A stretch of DNA of 64,000 nt, taken from the NCBI RefSeq assembly GCF_013141715.1, contig NZ_WHOA01000009.1:46812-110811 (forward strand), read 5' to 3'. The stretch is from Paenibacillus phytorum. Its GTDB lineage: Bacteria > Bacillota > Bacilli > Paenibacillales > NBRC-103111. A model generated the notes under the pieces. The model was not told where the DNA came from. It worked only from the letters and a program-made list of their open reading frames with translations, and did no database searches. Below, piece by piece: positions 33,411-42,094 of the stretch (the first letter of the stretch is position 1; the number at the start of each line of letters is the position of its first letter). A program made the translations under genes and the position numbers.

Positions 33411-35722
33411 CATTCTTCTGCGGACTGTCTGAACGAGCTTGGCGATACGCCCATAACTCGCTTGAACGCCCTTCGGAAAGAATGTGAACTGTTATAGCCA
33501 ACATGCGAAGCGATTTCATCCACATTATATTGGTTTCTTTTTAAAAGAATCGCTGCGTGGTCCATTCTCACTTTTTCCAAATGATCGGATAAATTCGTCC
33601 CCGTTACCTCTTTAAATAATTGGGAGATGTATTTTTCTGGACGCTCTACAATCTCAGCTATCCGGTATAGGTTTAGATCGGGATCTGAATACTTTTCAGC
33701 GATATATTCATTAATTTGCTTCACTGTTTTAATGTGTGCATCGTTCTTTTTACTCGTAATGAGACCGCACATGGCTGAGATAATCTCATTAATTTCACGC
33801 GAAATCAGCTCAATGGCTTCAGTGGCCTGGATGCTAATGATCCGATTTTTGATTTTTTCGAACATAGGGGATTCCATGAGAGCCTTCTGGTCAAGTAATT
33901 TAAGCAGCGTTCCTTTCACTTCTCCGATGAACTGATGCTTCATCTCCACAGAAAGCTCTCGATTTTCCGTATTTTGCTCGATCATCGACTTGACGATCCG
34001 CTCGGCTTCATCCACATCGCCTGCCCTAATCGTACTAATTAATCGCAGCTCCACATCGATTGGATAATAATACGTGTTACTCTCTACTCGTGTATCACTA
34101 TACCAAACGATTCCTTTTCTATTCATATATACGGCGTATTCTAATGTCTGTCTGGCTTGTTCATAGGAACGGCTGATCTCCATGACAGAGGAAAAGGGAT
34201 CGCTTAGTGCTGCAGTAATGGTAATTCGATAATCGGTAAAAGCCAGATTGGCGAGATTAGCCACGAGCTGCTCGATATCTTCCTTGCCAACTTCTTCACC
34301 TTCATCTTTTTCCCCTGACGTAAATAGGGTTACGATGCGATCTGAACCCAAATCCGTCATATGAACATGCAGGTGGCTGCCTGAATCAATTAAAATCTGT
34401 TTCAGAATGAGTCTGGCCGCATTCAGTTCGTTGAGAATTTCGACGCTTTCCATGCCGGAGTATCCATTGATTTGCAGAATACCCGTATAACCGGCATTCA
34501 TATTTAGCCCAGTGTCAGCCTGCGCGGCAGCAGAGATCAATTCATCCCTCGATTGAAACTCACCCGCAATTAACCTTTTATAAAAGGCATCGCGAATTAA
34601 TGGCAGCTGCCGATTAAGCTCAGACTCAAGGCGCTTGTTGTTGGTAATGATATTGGATATATTGCCCTGCAAGAAATCATATTCATTGCGCTCTGTCGTT
34701 GCTTCCTTGCCAAACTGCTCTTTCATCACACTAAGCAGCCTATTGATCGGGGCTGTATTTCGATAAGACAGCATAAAACCAACAAAAAGCCCGATCAGAA
34801 GAGCAACACCGGTCACCGACCAAGTGATGTACTTGATTTTATTCGCATTCTCCATTAAAACGTGCTTTGGAATGCCCGTGCTGTATACCCAACCCGTTGA
34901 TTTGGATTGAATCCTTATCACGAGATCATCTGCATAGAATTGACTGACTTTCCCTTTATCGAAGCGGCTATCAGCGGATAATTGATCCATTTCCTTTTGA
35001 CTGATCCCCTGCAAGCTAATGGTATGTCCTTCTGCATCGCTAATATGCGTCCAACCACCGTTCGGATCTCTTAAACCAGACAATACACTGTTGATGGTTT
35101 GTTCATCAATAATGGTGACAACCGTTGCCGGTGAAGAATCACTAAAGCTGTCTAATGGGAGCGATTGCATAAAGGTGATGACTGAGGTTTGCGTTCCGTT
35201 ATTCACAAACGGGCTCAGCGGCATGATTTCGCTTCTATGCGTTTTCTCTAATACTGTTTTTTTCCATTCGTCCAAGGAAAGATTGCTATAATGCGAAGTC
35301 TGGTAATAATGCTCAGGGCGAAAATAAGCATTGCCTGGCGTCACAACGACGTTAAAATTAGTCAAATAAATATAGAATTGTTTCAAAAAATCATTCGTTT
35401 GGCTGTAGGCCTTAATATCTCTCGTTATTTTCCAGACCCCATACACATTTGCTTTATCGTCCACCAATTTTTCGTTCAAAAGGACACTCAAGTCTTGGTT
35501 TAAAGCTAATTGTCTCGTAAAACTTTCAACTTCGGCCATTCTGCGTTCCAAAATCTCTTGGCTCTTTTGAAGCTGTGTCACATTATTCTCAATGGAAATC
35601 GATTGCGTGACCGTGATCGAAGTACGATATGACATATAGCCCGCTATGCTGGGGATGATCAAAATAACGATATAAGAGATCAGAAACCTTCGAAATAATC
35701 TGGAATACTTGGGCACTGGCAA
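33410..35722 (-). CDS. Membrane-anchored AraC-family regulator with extracytoplasmic Cache-type sensor
   Basis: 770 aa. Helix 1 (about 12-32, FLISYIVILIIPSIAGYMSY) and helix 2 (about 300-322) enclose an extracellular sensor region; a long cytoplasmic linker follows. The C-terminal 100 residues are an AraC double helix-turn-helix (LNLYRIAEIVERPEKYISQLF and VDEIASHVGYNSSHSFRRAF). This one-component layout is that of YtdP-like regulators. It lies between the sugar transporter operon and the GH95 gene, and its promoter shares an 18-bp box with the transporter promoter, so it probably senses the transported sugar and activates both. Confidence 0.9.
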   Translation of the reverse strand: MPVPKYSRLFRRFLISYIVILIIPSIAGYMSYRTSITVTQSISIENNVTQLQKSQEILERRMAEVESFTRQLALNQDLSVLLNEKLVDDKANVYGVWKITRDIKAYSQTNDFLKQFYIYLTNFNVVVTPGNAYFRPEHYYQTSHYSNLSLDEWKKTVLEKTHRSEIMPLSPFVNNGTQTSVITFMQSLPLDSFSDSSPATVVTIIDEQTINSVLSGLRDPNGGWTHISDAEGHTISLQGISQKEMDQLSADSRFDKGKVSQFYADDLVIRIQSKSTGWVYSTGIPKHVLMENANKIKYITWSVTGVALLIGLFVGFMLSYRNTAPINRLLSVMKEQFGKEATTERNEYDFLQGNISNIITNNKRLESELNRQLPLIRDAFYKRLIAGEFQSRDELISAAAQADTGLNMNAGYTGILQINGYSGMESVEILNELNAARLILKQILIDSGSHLHVHMTDLGSDRIVTLFTSGEKDEGEEVGKEDIEQLVANLANLAFTDYRITITAALSDPFSSVMEISRSYEQARQTLEYAVYMNRKGIVWYSDTRVESNTYYYPIDVELRLISTIRAGDVDEAERIVKSMIEQNTENRELSVEMKHQFIGEVKGTLLKLLDQKALMESPMFEKIKNRIISIQATEAIELISREINEIISAMCGLITSKKNDAHIKTVKQINEYIAEKYSDPDLNLYRIAEIVERPEKYISQLFKEVTGTNLSDHLEKVRMDHAAILLKRNQYNVDEIASHVGYNSSHSFRRAFKRVMGVSPSSFRQSAEE

Positions 35723-35785
35723 TTCTCCCTTCCATTTTGGAGGTTTCGGAATACGTTCTTTAACAAGTTAGCACGATTCTTCAAC

Positions 35786-35812
35786 AAAAAAAACCCCTAG
35801 TCGGGTCTTTTC
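35786..35812 (-). terminator. Weak terminator-like hairpin in the leader of the AraC regulator
   Basis: Short stem ACCC/GGGT with a 6-nt loop followed by eight T on the minus strand, between the regulator promoter and its start codon. It may end the upstream GH95 transcript or modulate the regulator; the stem is short. Confidence 0.35.
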
Positions 35813-35875
35813 TGATTTTCGCAGATGACTTATACCCCCTGATTGCAGTCCATGCGAAACAGTACATTATCTATA

Positions 35876-35942
35876 TGATAGCGCTTACTACAAGACTGAT
35901 TATATAGATAAAGGGCATTATCGCATAGGTACAATTGGGTCG
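35876..35942 (-). promoter_or_regulatory. Promoter of the membrane AraC regulator: AraC-type box, -10 and cre-like site
   Basis: CGACCCAATTGTACCTAT (to 35942) differs by one base from the transporter-operon box. TATAAT lies at 35904-35899, and AGTAAGCGCTATCA (35889-35876) fits the cre consensus at 13 of 14. Suggests autoregulation plus carbon catabolite repression. Confidence 0.65.
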
Positions 35943-35960
35943 TAGACCATACAAATTTCC

Positions 35961-38267
35961 TTATTCCTTATGAGTCACGATCAACTGCTTGTCAATTCTA
36001 TAGACATAATCTGGTGTTAGAACGAGCGGAACGCTTTGTTCACGGTAGCGCAGAAATGTTTGACCCGCTGAGAATGCCTGAATAGTGGCTTCCATCAACT
36101 CACCGTTCTCCCAGACGATATCAACTTCTATATTTCCTTTGGCCCGCAGTCCTGAAACTTTACCTGTATGCCATTTCTTTGGCAGGGCGGGAAGTAAATT
36201 AATTTCTCCAGCATGACTTTGCAGTAGCATTTCCGCTATCGCCGCTGTCCCTCCAAAATTTCCGTCTACGACAAATATGTGTTTCTCCGCTCCGGCAATC
36301 CCCGGTTTGGAAAAAGTTAATAAGTTATCGAAGCTCAATTGACCGATTAAGTGGGTTAAATGCTTATAGGCATGTTCGCCGTCTTCTAATCTGGCGAAGC
36401 TCGCTGCAAAAGAGGCAACCGTGAACTCAACATCCTCCAACGCCTCGCGAGACATGCGATTTTCTAATGTGATTCTTGCAGCGGCGCTCAGTTCCGGTGT
36501 TCCTCTTAGGGTGATTTGGTTACCTGGATACAAGCTGATTAAATGAGATAGGTGGCGATGATCGGGCTGTGCTTCTTTATAATCTTCCAGCCATTCCTGT
36601 AATTGTCCCCGGTTGCCAATACGAAGGGGTGGCAGCTTAGCGATGGCTTGCTTCAGCTTGGTTTGCATATCGAAATCCACTTGCAGCGTATCGGCAGCTT
36701 CCAAACAAAAGACGAATAAATCACGAACCAACACTTGATCGAGTGTTGAGCCCATCGACAATTGGTGGACGTTGTCTTCGATATAGAAGCTATTTTCCGG
36801 TGAGTTAGAAGGCCCTGTTACAAGCCACCCATATTGTGGATGCAGCGTCATGTAGTCGAGGAAAAAGGCGGCGGCTTCTTTCATCACAGGATAAGCTCGC
36901 TGCGCTAAGAACTCCCGATCTAAGCTGAATTCATAGTGTTCTCGCAGTTGGCTTGCAATCCATAATCCGCCTGTAACGTTCAGTCCCCACGAAGTTTCCC
37001 AACCTGGAGCCGTAAATCCCCATGCATTTGAGAATACATGAGCCACCCAACCCTGGCATCCATAAAAGTCCTGCGCTGCCGTTCGGCCAGCTTGCGATAA
37101 CATCTCCAAATAATTCATTAAAGGGATATGACATTCTGTTAAATTGCTAACTTCCGTTGGAAAGTAATTCATTTGAGTGTTGATGTCGAGGTGATAATCG
37201 CAGCTCCATTGCATACGGTTGGCTTCGCCATCATTCCAAATGCCTTGTAAATTTAGAGGCAAAGGAGAATCCGCACGTGAACCAGAAATCATCAAATAGC
37301 GGCCATATTGATAAAATAAGGCGAATAATTGCGGATCATTATCGTGTCCGTTCTGCAAAAGACGGATTCTTTCGTCTGTAGGTAGGCGGGACGCGTCTGA
37401 ATGACCCAAGTCAAGATTCACTCGGCCATACAAGCGATGATAATCGGATATGTGATTTTCTTTAAGCTTTGCATAGCCAAGCGCTATGGCTTGTGCTAGT
37501 TGGCGCTCAGATTCATTAAGCCATGAGTCATCATTTTTCCCATAATCGGTATTAGCGGTAAAGTAGATGCAGGCTTCATCTGCGTTTCTTACGACGATTT
37601 GATTATCCTCTACAACAATGGTTCCGCCCTGTGCCACCACTTTGACCATACCTTGACAGAAAACTCCGCACTTACCGTCACTATGCATCGTTTCCGTCGC
37701 TTGCCCTTCAAAAGTAATCGTAGCGTCCTCGGCAAACCGTTGCGTAAAATTGTCAGTCAGACCTTCTATTCCTAATGTGAATGAAATGCTCCCTTTGTGT
37801 TCACTCCAAAAGCGCGAAGCCACAATATCATCCGCATGCGAAGCAAATATTTCCCGGGTAAAGTTATTCCCATTTACGCTGTAAGAAGTATGAAAGATAG
37901 CGTTTTTAAGGTTTAGTACACGCTGGAGATCATCACCTTGATGCTCCATATTCAAGATTAGATTACACATCTGCAAATTCGTACCGAAATTTTGCTTTTT
38001 AGGTTGCAGTGCCTTCTGAGCTAGCTCTTCCCCGCGTTTGTAATCTCCTGCAAAGAAATGCTGCCGCATCTGATCAAGATCAGCTTTGCCCTTTGATTGG
38101 CTTTCGATCCTCTCCGTTTTTCCAGACCAATAAGTGACTTCCGTCATACTCCAGGTTTCCTTCTCGATCCCGCCATAGATGACGGAGCCTATTCTCCCGT
38201 TGCCTATTGGCAGCCCTTGTGACCACTCCAGCGCAGCGCTGGTATACCATAGCTTCAAATCACTCAT
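35961..38267 (-). CDS. Cytoplasmic GH95-family protein (alpha-L-fucosidase/galactosidase type)
   Basis: 768 aa with no signal peptide. The N-terminal beta-domain starts LPIGNGRIGSVIYGG. The catalytic barrel has LQGIWND, DYHLDINTQMNY, GPSNSPENSF (the Glu expected as general acid) and [18 protein letters not shown] (the Asp). In characterised GH95 enzymes the third motif is NxN, where two Asn residues help activate water. Here it is DIN, so the first Asn is Asp, and the residue before it is Leu rather than Thr. Specificity may therefore differ from a plain 1,2-alpha-L-fucosidase. A GntR-type operator precedes it. Confidence 0.88.
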   Translation of the reverse strand: MSDLKLWYTSAALEWSQGLPIGNGRIGSVIYGGIEKETWSMTEVTYWSGKTERIESQSKGKADLDQMRQHFFAGDYKRGEELAQKALQPKKQNFGTNLQMCNLILNMEHQGDDLQRVLNLKNAIFHTSYSVNGNNFTREIFASHADDIVASRFWSEHKGSISFTLGIEGLTDNFTQRFAEDATITFEGQATETMHSDGKCGVFCQGMVKVVAQGGTIVVEDNQIVVRNADEACIYFTANTDYGKNDDSWLNESERQLAQAIALGYAKLKENHISDYHRLYGRVNLDLGHSDASRLPTDERIRLLQNGHDNDPQLFALFYQYGRYLMISGSRADSPLPLNLQGIWNDGEANRMQWSCDYHLDINTQMNYFPTEVSNLTECHIPLMNYLEMLSQAGRTAAQDFYGCQGWVAHVFSNAWGFTAPGWETSWGLNVTGGLWIASQLREHYEFSLDREFLAQRAYPVMKEAAAFFLDYMTLHPQYGWLVTGPSNSPENSFYIEDNVHQLSMGSTLDQVLVRDLFVFCLEAADTLQVDFDMQTKLKQAIAKLPPLRIGNRGQLQEWLEDYKEAQPDHRHLSHLISLYPGNQITLRGTPELSAAARITLENRMSREALEDVEFTVASFAASFARLEDGEHAYKHLTHLIGQLSFDNLLTFSKPGIAGAEKHIFVVDGNFGGTAAIAEMLLQSHAGEINLLPALPKKWHTGKVSGLRAKGNIEVDIVWENGELMEATIQAFSAGQTFLRYREQSVPLVLTPDYVYRIDKQLIVTHKE

Positions 38268-38304
38268 GCAGAATTAGCCTCCTCAACTTCATTACACATT
38301 ATAT

Positions 38305-38349
38305 ATCGTGTATGATCTGAATCTTATCATTTACGATATATCGTGTAAA
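38305..38349. promoter_or_regulatory. Putative GntR/FCD operator(s) upstream of cytoplasmic GH95
   Basis: ATCGTGTATGAT (38305-38316) lies 38 bp before the start. A second palindrome, ACGATATATCGT (38333-38344), overlaps a further half-site ATCGTGTA. Same consensus as upstream of the SDR operon and both regulators. Confidence 0.6.
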
Positions 38350-38366
38350 GATATGTTAGCTCCACG

Positions 38367-38404
38367 TGAAAAAGCAGTCCAGTGTTAAAAAAAACTGGAC
38401 TGCT
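38367..38404 (-). terminator. Terminator of the VOC-family gene
   Basis: Perfect 11-bp stem AGCAGTCCAGT/ACTGGACTGCT with a T-run on the minus strand. Confidence 0.88.
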
Positions 38405-38433
38405 CTCTGTTCATTGGATTTATTTTGGCTAGA

Positions 38434-38856
38434 TTACAACTGATTTTCTCCCGTGCTTTGAAAGAATTCAATGATTTCGCCATCAGGCCCTTTGCAGAAG
38501 GCTATCCGAATAGGTGTTGCTGGACTTTGACTTACGACCACATCTTTGGGCTCGACCGTGATCTCTGCGCCAGCCGCGCGTGCTGCTTCCACGGCCGCAG
38601 CGACATCATCTGTTCTAAACGCCATATGGATAATGGCACCTTCCGGCTTATCTCCTGGTACACCACCGGCAAACACTTCCAGATAATCGCCGTCTCCCGT
38701 ATCAAGAAGAACAGCTCTCCCGTCCCCTTCTCCCCAACTTAATCTTTCCGTAAAGCCAAATCCTTCTGTGTAAAATTTCACCGTTGCTTCGAAGTTGCTT
38801 GCTCGAATGGCAACATGATGAAAACCGCTTCCGCCTAATTTGTTAATTTTCCCCAT
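38434..38856 (-). CDS. VOC (glyoxalase/bleomycin-resistance) family protein
   Basis: 140 aa with the vicinal-oxygen-chelate fold pattern in two beta-alpha-beta-beta-beta units. The first reads FHHVAIRASNFEATVKFYTEGFGF; the second has IHMAFRTDDV and ends GPDGEIIEFFQS. Candidate metal ligands are the His of FHHVAI, the Glu of YLEVF, the His of IIHMAF and the Glu of IIEFF. Start at 38856 with AAAGGTGG upstream. Single-gene unit; substrate unknown. Confidence 0.85.
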   Translation of the reverse strand: MGKINKLGGSGFHHVAIRASNFEATVKFYTEGFGFTERLSWGEGDGRAVLLDTGDGDYLEVFAGGVPGDKPEGAIIHMAFRTDDVAAAVEAARAAGAEITVEPKDVVVSQSPATPIRIAFCKGPDGEIIEFFQSTGENQL

Positions 38857-38968
38857 ATAATCTACCACCTTTCATTATTTATTTATACGATACGGACAAC
38901 GAATGATTTAGTCAAATTGTGGCAATATTAACTTTGCCTAAAAAAACAATAGATCGGAGATGTATGCC

Positions 38969-39184
38969 ATGTCTGACCAACAATCCGAACAACAAAGTGC
39001 AGAAATAGAAGCCCATAATGCGGTAGCTGATGCATTAAGTGAACTGAATCAAGCACAATCGATTAGTAATCATCGCAGAAGGGCTGTTCAGCAAGCACAC
39101 GAACAACTTGACCAAGCACATGCACAATTAGCAGAAGCACGGACAGAACAAACTGGTAGTGCTGATGAAGATAGCCTCACGTAA
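38969..39184 (+). CDS. Small charged coiled-coil protein, unknown function
   Basis: 71 aa, hydrophilic, rich in Gln, Ala and Glu, with heptad-like spacing (ALSELNQAQSISNHRRR, QQAHEQLDQAHAQLAEAR). The ATG at 38969 has GGAG at 9 nt. No membrane segment or known motif. It is divergently arranged from the VOC gene. I do not recognise a family. Confidence 0.6.
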   Translation: MSDQQSEQQSAEIEAHNAVADALSELNQAQSISNHRRRAVQQAHEQLDQAHAQLAEARTEQTGSADEDSLT

Positions 39185-39316
39185 ATAAGGAATATCCTCA
39201 TCTACAATTTACATGAAAAGGCTGTCCTCAAAAATGATAAATTCATTAGAGGGGCAGCTTCTTCATGGATACATGGATACATGCATCCATCTACCAATGG
39301 TAGGCTTCCTTTAATG

Positions 39317-39491
39317 GGAACGTAGTGACGCTATTTACGTGAAATATGCTCTAAACACGAAAATGAGGAACGTAGAGACGCTATTCCGTTGTTTTTAGCT
39401 TCGAATTGCACAAAATTCAACAAATAGCGTTATCTCGTTCCGCAAGTTGGTTATTTTCCTCAAAAATGCCAAAATAGCGTCCCCTCGTTCC
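39317..39491. repeat. Four-copy inverted repeat array with 50-bp period (GGAACG-GACGCTATTT)
   Basis: Two forward copies (39317-39336, 39367-39385; consensus GGAACGTAGNGACGCTATT) and two reverse copies (39422-39441, 39472-39491; AAATAGCGTYMYCTCGTTCC). Within each arm the copies are exactly 50 bp apart, so the block could fold into a long two-tier hairpin. It fills the gap between the small coiled-coil gene and the deacetylase terminator; no ORF explains it. Confidence 0.85.
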
Positions 39492-39562
39492 CCCCAATTC
39501 AATTTTCTGCTCATATCACCAACTTTAGTTGATTGTCGTTCCGTTAAGAACAACCCTGCCCC

Positions 39563-39592
39563 AAAAGGACCTCCCCTTATTGGCGGAAGTCC
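39563..39592 (-). terminator. Terminator of the polysaccharide deacetylase gene
   Basis: Minus-strand stem GGACTTCC.../GGGGAGGTCC followed by TTTT, 10 bp after the stop. Confidence 0.75.
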
Positions 39593-39601
39593 TCTCTCCT
39601 A

Positions 39602-40504
39602 TCATTTTTTACGATCATAACTTTGCAGCTTTTTGAGAAAGTTATCCGCGGAAATATAGGGCATGCCAACATTCAACCTAGTTATTTCTCTACTATCCCC
39701 CGAATTAATCCCTTCTTTTGTCGTGATAAAATAACGGAAACCTACTTCTTTCGCGTCATCCATAACGGTCTGATTATACTCCCCAAAAGGGAAACATAGC
39801 ATGGAGAGCTTATTGTCTAGCTGCGTTTTTAACATGGCTTCGGCCATCCAAAGATCCTCGTGGACTCTTTTTCTCCATTCCTCCTCCGTCTCCAACCGCT
39901 TTTCCTGTTCCAGAAAAAGACGATTCGTCAGAGCAGGTACGGCACTTCCCCCGTCACCCCTCTTTTTCTGGTGAAGGTTATATGAATGAGAATAGAAACT
40001 GAATCCATCGTGTTTCATCTCCTGTGTTTGCTTCCAAGTCAAAAAGGGCAGAGATGGATAATCAGAATCCAGATAACTTACAACAACAAAGTTAGTTGCC
40101 GGAAACCCTTGCTTTTTCAGTAAAGGGTACGCCATCTCATAAAAAGATCGATAGCCATCATCGAATGTAATCACGACAGCGTTCGGGGGAATTGACTTTC
40201 GATGCTCTAGAAAACAGCTATAATCTTCGATCGGGATCACATTATAATGATTTTCTTTTAATATCTGAAGGTGCTGATTAAATTTAGCCGGGGAAATCGT
40301 CACAAATGACTCGTTTTCATCCAGATGGTGGTAGGTAAGAAAAATGGCTTGATTGGTATAATGAATAACCTTCGTATCAACTTCCGATCTAATGATTGCG
40401 CTTTCATAAATACTGGAGCAAACCTGATTAAGATTGTCATCCTGATTCCCCAGATTCCCCCAAGGTGCTAAAGCTAGCATTAAGTAGAAGATCCATGCAT
40501 TCAT
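39602..40504 (-). CDS. Polysaccharide deacetylase (NodB/CE4 family), secreted
   Basis: 300 aa. The start at 40504 (MNAWIFYLM) has GGAGGAG at 9 nt; the longer frame is unsupported. A short hydrophobic N-terminus could be a signal peptide or anchor. NodB motifs: VVITFDDGYRS (catalytic base and metal Asp pair) and a histidine motif variant FYSHSYNLH. LCFPFGEYN forms the usual groove wall. Likely de-N-acetylates cell-wall or exopolysaccharide GlcNAc; exact target unknown. Confidence 0.87.
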   Translation of the reverse strand: MNAWIFYLMLALAPWGNLGNQDDNLNQVCSSIYESAIIRSEVDTKVIHYTNQAIFLTYHHLDENESFVTISPAKFNQHLQILKENHYNVIPIEDYSCFLEHRKSIPPNAVVITFDDGYRSFYEMAYPLLKKQGFPATNFVVVSYLDSDYPSLPFLTWKQTQEMKHDGFSFYSHSYNLHQKKRGDGGSAVPALTNRLFLEQEKRLETEEEWRKRVHEDLWMAEAMLKTQLDNKLSMLCFPFGEYNQTVMDDAKEVGFRYFITTKEGINSGDSREITRLNVGMPYISADNFLKKLQSYDRKK

Positions 40505-40612
40505 TATCCTTGACTCCTCCCCCTTTTTAATTAGAAAAATAAAGACAACCAGCCCGCACTTTGTCATTAGATAAATAATACATATCATTTTCTGTGCAAA
40601 CTTATGCTTCCA

Positions 40613-40646
40613 TAAACAAAAATAGCCACCTCAACAGGTGGCTATT
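40613..40646 (-). terminator. Terminator of ytoI
   Basis: Perfect stem AATAGCCACC/GGTGGCTATT with a T-run on the minus strand, 15 bp after the stop. Confidence 0.9.
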
Positions 40647-40661
40647 CTTACTTTACATTTA

Positions 40662-41990
40662 TTATAAGATACGTGCCGTAAACATCGATCTAGCAACTCT
40701 AGTGCCGTTCGTCCTGATTTCCATATCAATCTTGCAAAATCTGCGGCTCATCTCCACGATCGAGGGTACGATTTCGATGACGTCATCGATTTGCAGCGGG
40801 ATTAGAAAATAGCTGGAAGAACTGTCCAGAATGAGATCACCTTTCTTGTGCTCTTGAACCGTGCGGTAAGCCGCACGAATCATAATCGTTGTCAGTACAC
40901 CCTCGGAGACTAATCCTTCAAAATTCGTCATTTGCGGTGTAACCGTTCCTTGGAAATACAGCTTGCCTTCCTCATCTCGAAGCTCGTCGATCCCCGAATA
41001 GATCTGCACCTCGAACGTTTCTGCGTTCTGAGGCTGTCTTTGCATATGCTGCATCGCTTTCATAACATCCTTACGGCTTATGACACCGATCATCTTGCGA
41101 TCGGTATCTATGACGGGCAGCAGCTCAATACCTTCCCACACCATCGTATGTCCAGCTGATGCTACCGACGTTTTCAAGTTAATCATCAACGGATTAGGAG
41201 TCATCAAGGTGCCAATGAGCTGATTCGGCTTCGCGCCCATGATATCCTTGGTCGTGATCATGCCAATCGGCACTTGATTATCATCGATGACTGGATACCG
41301 TGTATGCGTCGTTTCCTCAACCAGCTTTTGCATGTCTTTGACCGTGTTAGCAGCGAACAGCGAATAAATAGGGCTGTCTTTGCGCACGATGTCATCGACG
41401 ATCATAATCTTCTTCTTAATGAGGCGATCTTCCATGGCACGGTTAATCATCGTAGCAACCGTGAATGTATCGAATGAGCTGCCGATAATAGGCAGCTGCA
41501 GTTCATCAGCAAGCTCTTTTACTTCTGGCGTGGTATCAAATCCACCGGTAATCAATACGCCAGCGCCCTGACTTAGTGCACACATGTGTGCTTGTACACG
41601 ATTGCCCACAATAAGCAAATTGCCTGCTTCAATATACTTCAGCATGGCCTCTAGCTGCATCGCGCCAATCACGAATTTGTTCAGGGACTTATGTATACCC
41701 GAAGATCCCCCCAGCACAACGCCTTCCACCACATTCACGATTTCCGCGAACGTTAATTTATCAATGACAGGTTCTTCTTTCTTCTCCATGCGAATCGTGC
41801 CGATCCGCCGTTTGGTGCTCACCAGACCGATATTTTCCGCTTCCTTGATGGCACGATAAGCCGTTCCCTCACTCACATCCAGGTCTTGAGCGATTTGCCG
41901 AACGGACAGTTTGGTGCCTACAGCCAAAGATTCAATATATTTCGTAATTTGTTCATGCTTCGTATGAAGCTCCGAATGGCCCGTGCTCAT
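40662..41990 (-). CDS. ytoI: YtoI-like regulator: HTH, DRTGG, two CBS and a hotdog domain
   Basis: 442 aa. An N-terminal helix-turn-helix (LSVRQIAQDLDVSEGTAYRAI) is followed by a DRTGG-type domain (about 85-190) and a CBS pair (about 195-310; DIMGAKPNQLIGTLMTPNP, VISRKDVMKAM). A C-terminal thioesterase-like hotdog domain comes last. This order is that of B. subtilis YtoI. CBS pairs usually bind adenine nucleotides, suggesting a nucleotide-responsive regulator; its targets are not known to me. Start at 41990 behind GAGGTG. It lies next to the glyoxylate genes, but each has its own terminator. Confidence 0.88.
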   Translation of the reverse strand: MSTGHSELHTKHEQITKYIESLAVGTKLSVRQIAQDLDVSEGTAYRAIKEAENIGLVSTKRRIGTIRMEKKEEPVIDKLTFAEIVNVVEGVVLGGSSGIHKSLNKFVIGAMQLEAMLKYIEAGNLLIVGNRVQAHMCALSQGAGVLITGGFDTTPEVKELADELQLPIIGSSFDTFTVATMINRAMEDRLIKKKIMIVDDIVRKDSPIYSLFAANTVKDMQKLVEETTHTRYPVIDDNQVPIGMITTKDIMGAKPNQLIGTLMTPNPLMINLKTSVASAGHTMVWEGIELLPVIDTDRKMIGVISRKDVMKAMQHMQRQPQNAETFEVQIYSGIDELRDEEGKLYFQGTVTPQMTNFEGLVSEGVLTTIMIRAAYRTVQEHKKGDLILDSSSSYFLIPLQIDDVIEIVPSIVEMSRRFCKIDMEIRTNGTRVARSMFTARIL

Positions 41991-42049
41991 GGTTCACACC
42001 TCGCTGAACTGTTCTATAACATTGAAATAATTATAGTATATCCAAATAG

Positions 42050-42082
42050 AAAAAGACAGAAGCCTCCTAAAGGCCCTGTCTC
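42050..42082 (-). terminator. Terminator of the aceA-aceB operon
   Basis: Minus-strand stem GAGACAG-GGCC.../GGC-CTGTCTT with a T-run, 13 bp after the aceB stop. Confidence 0.75.
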
Positions 42083-42094
42083 AAATTACTTCAA

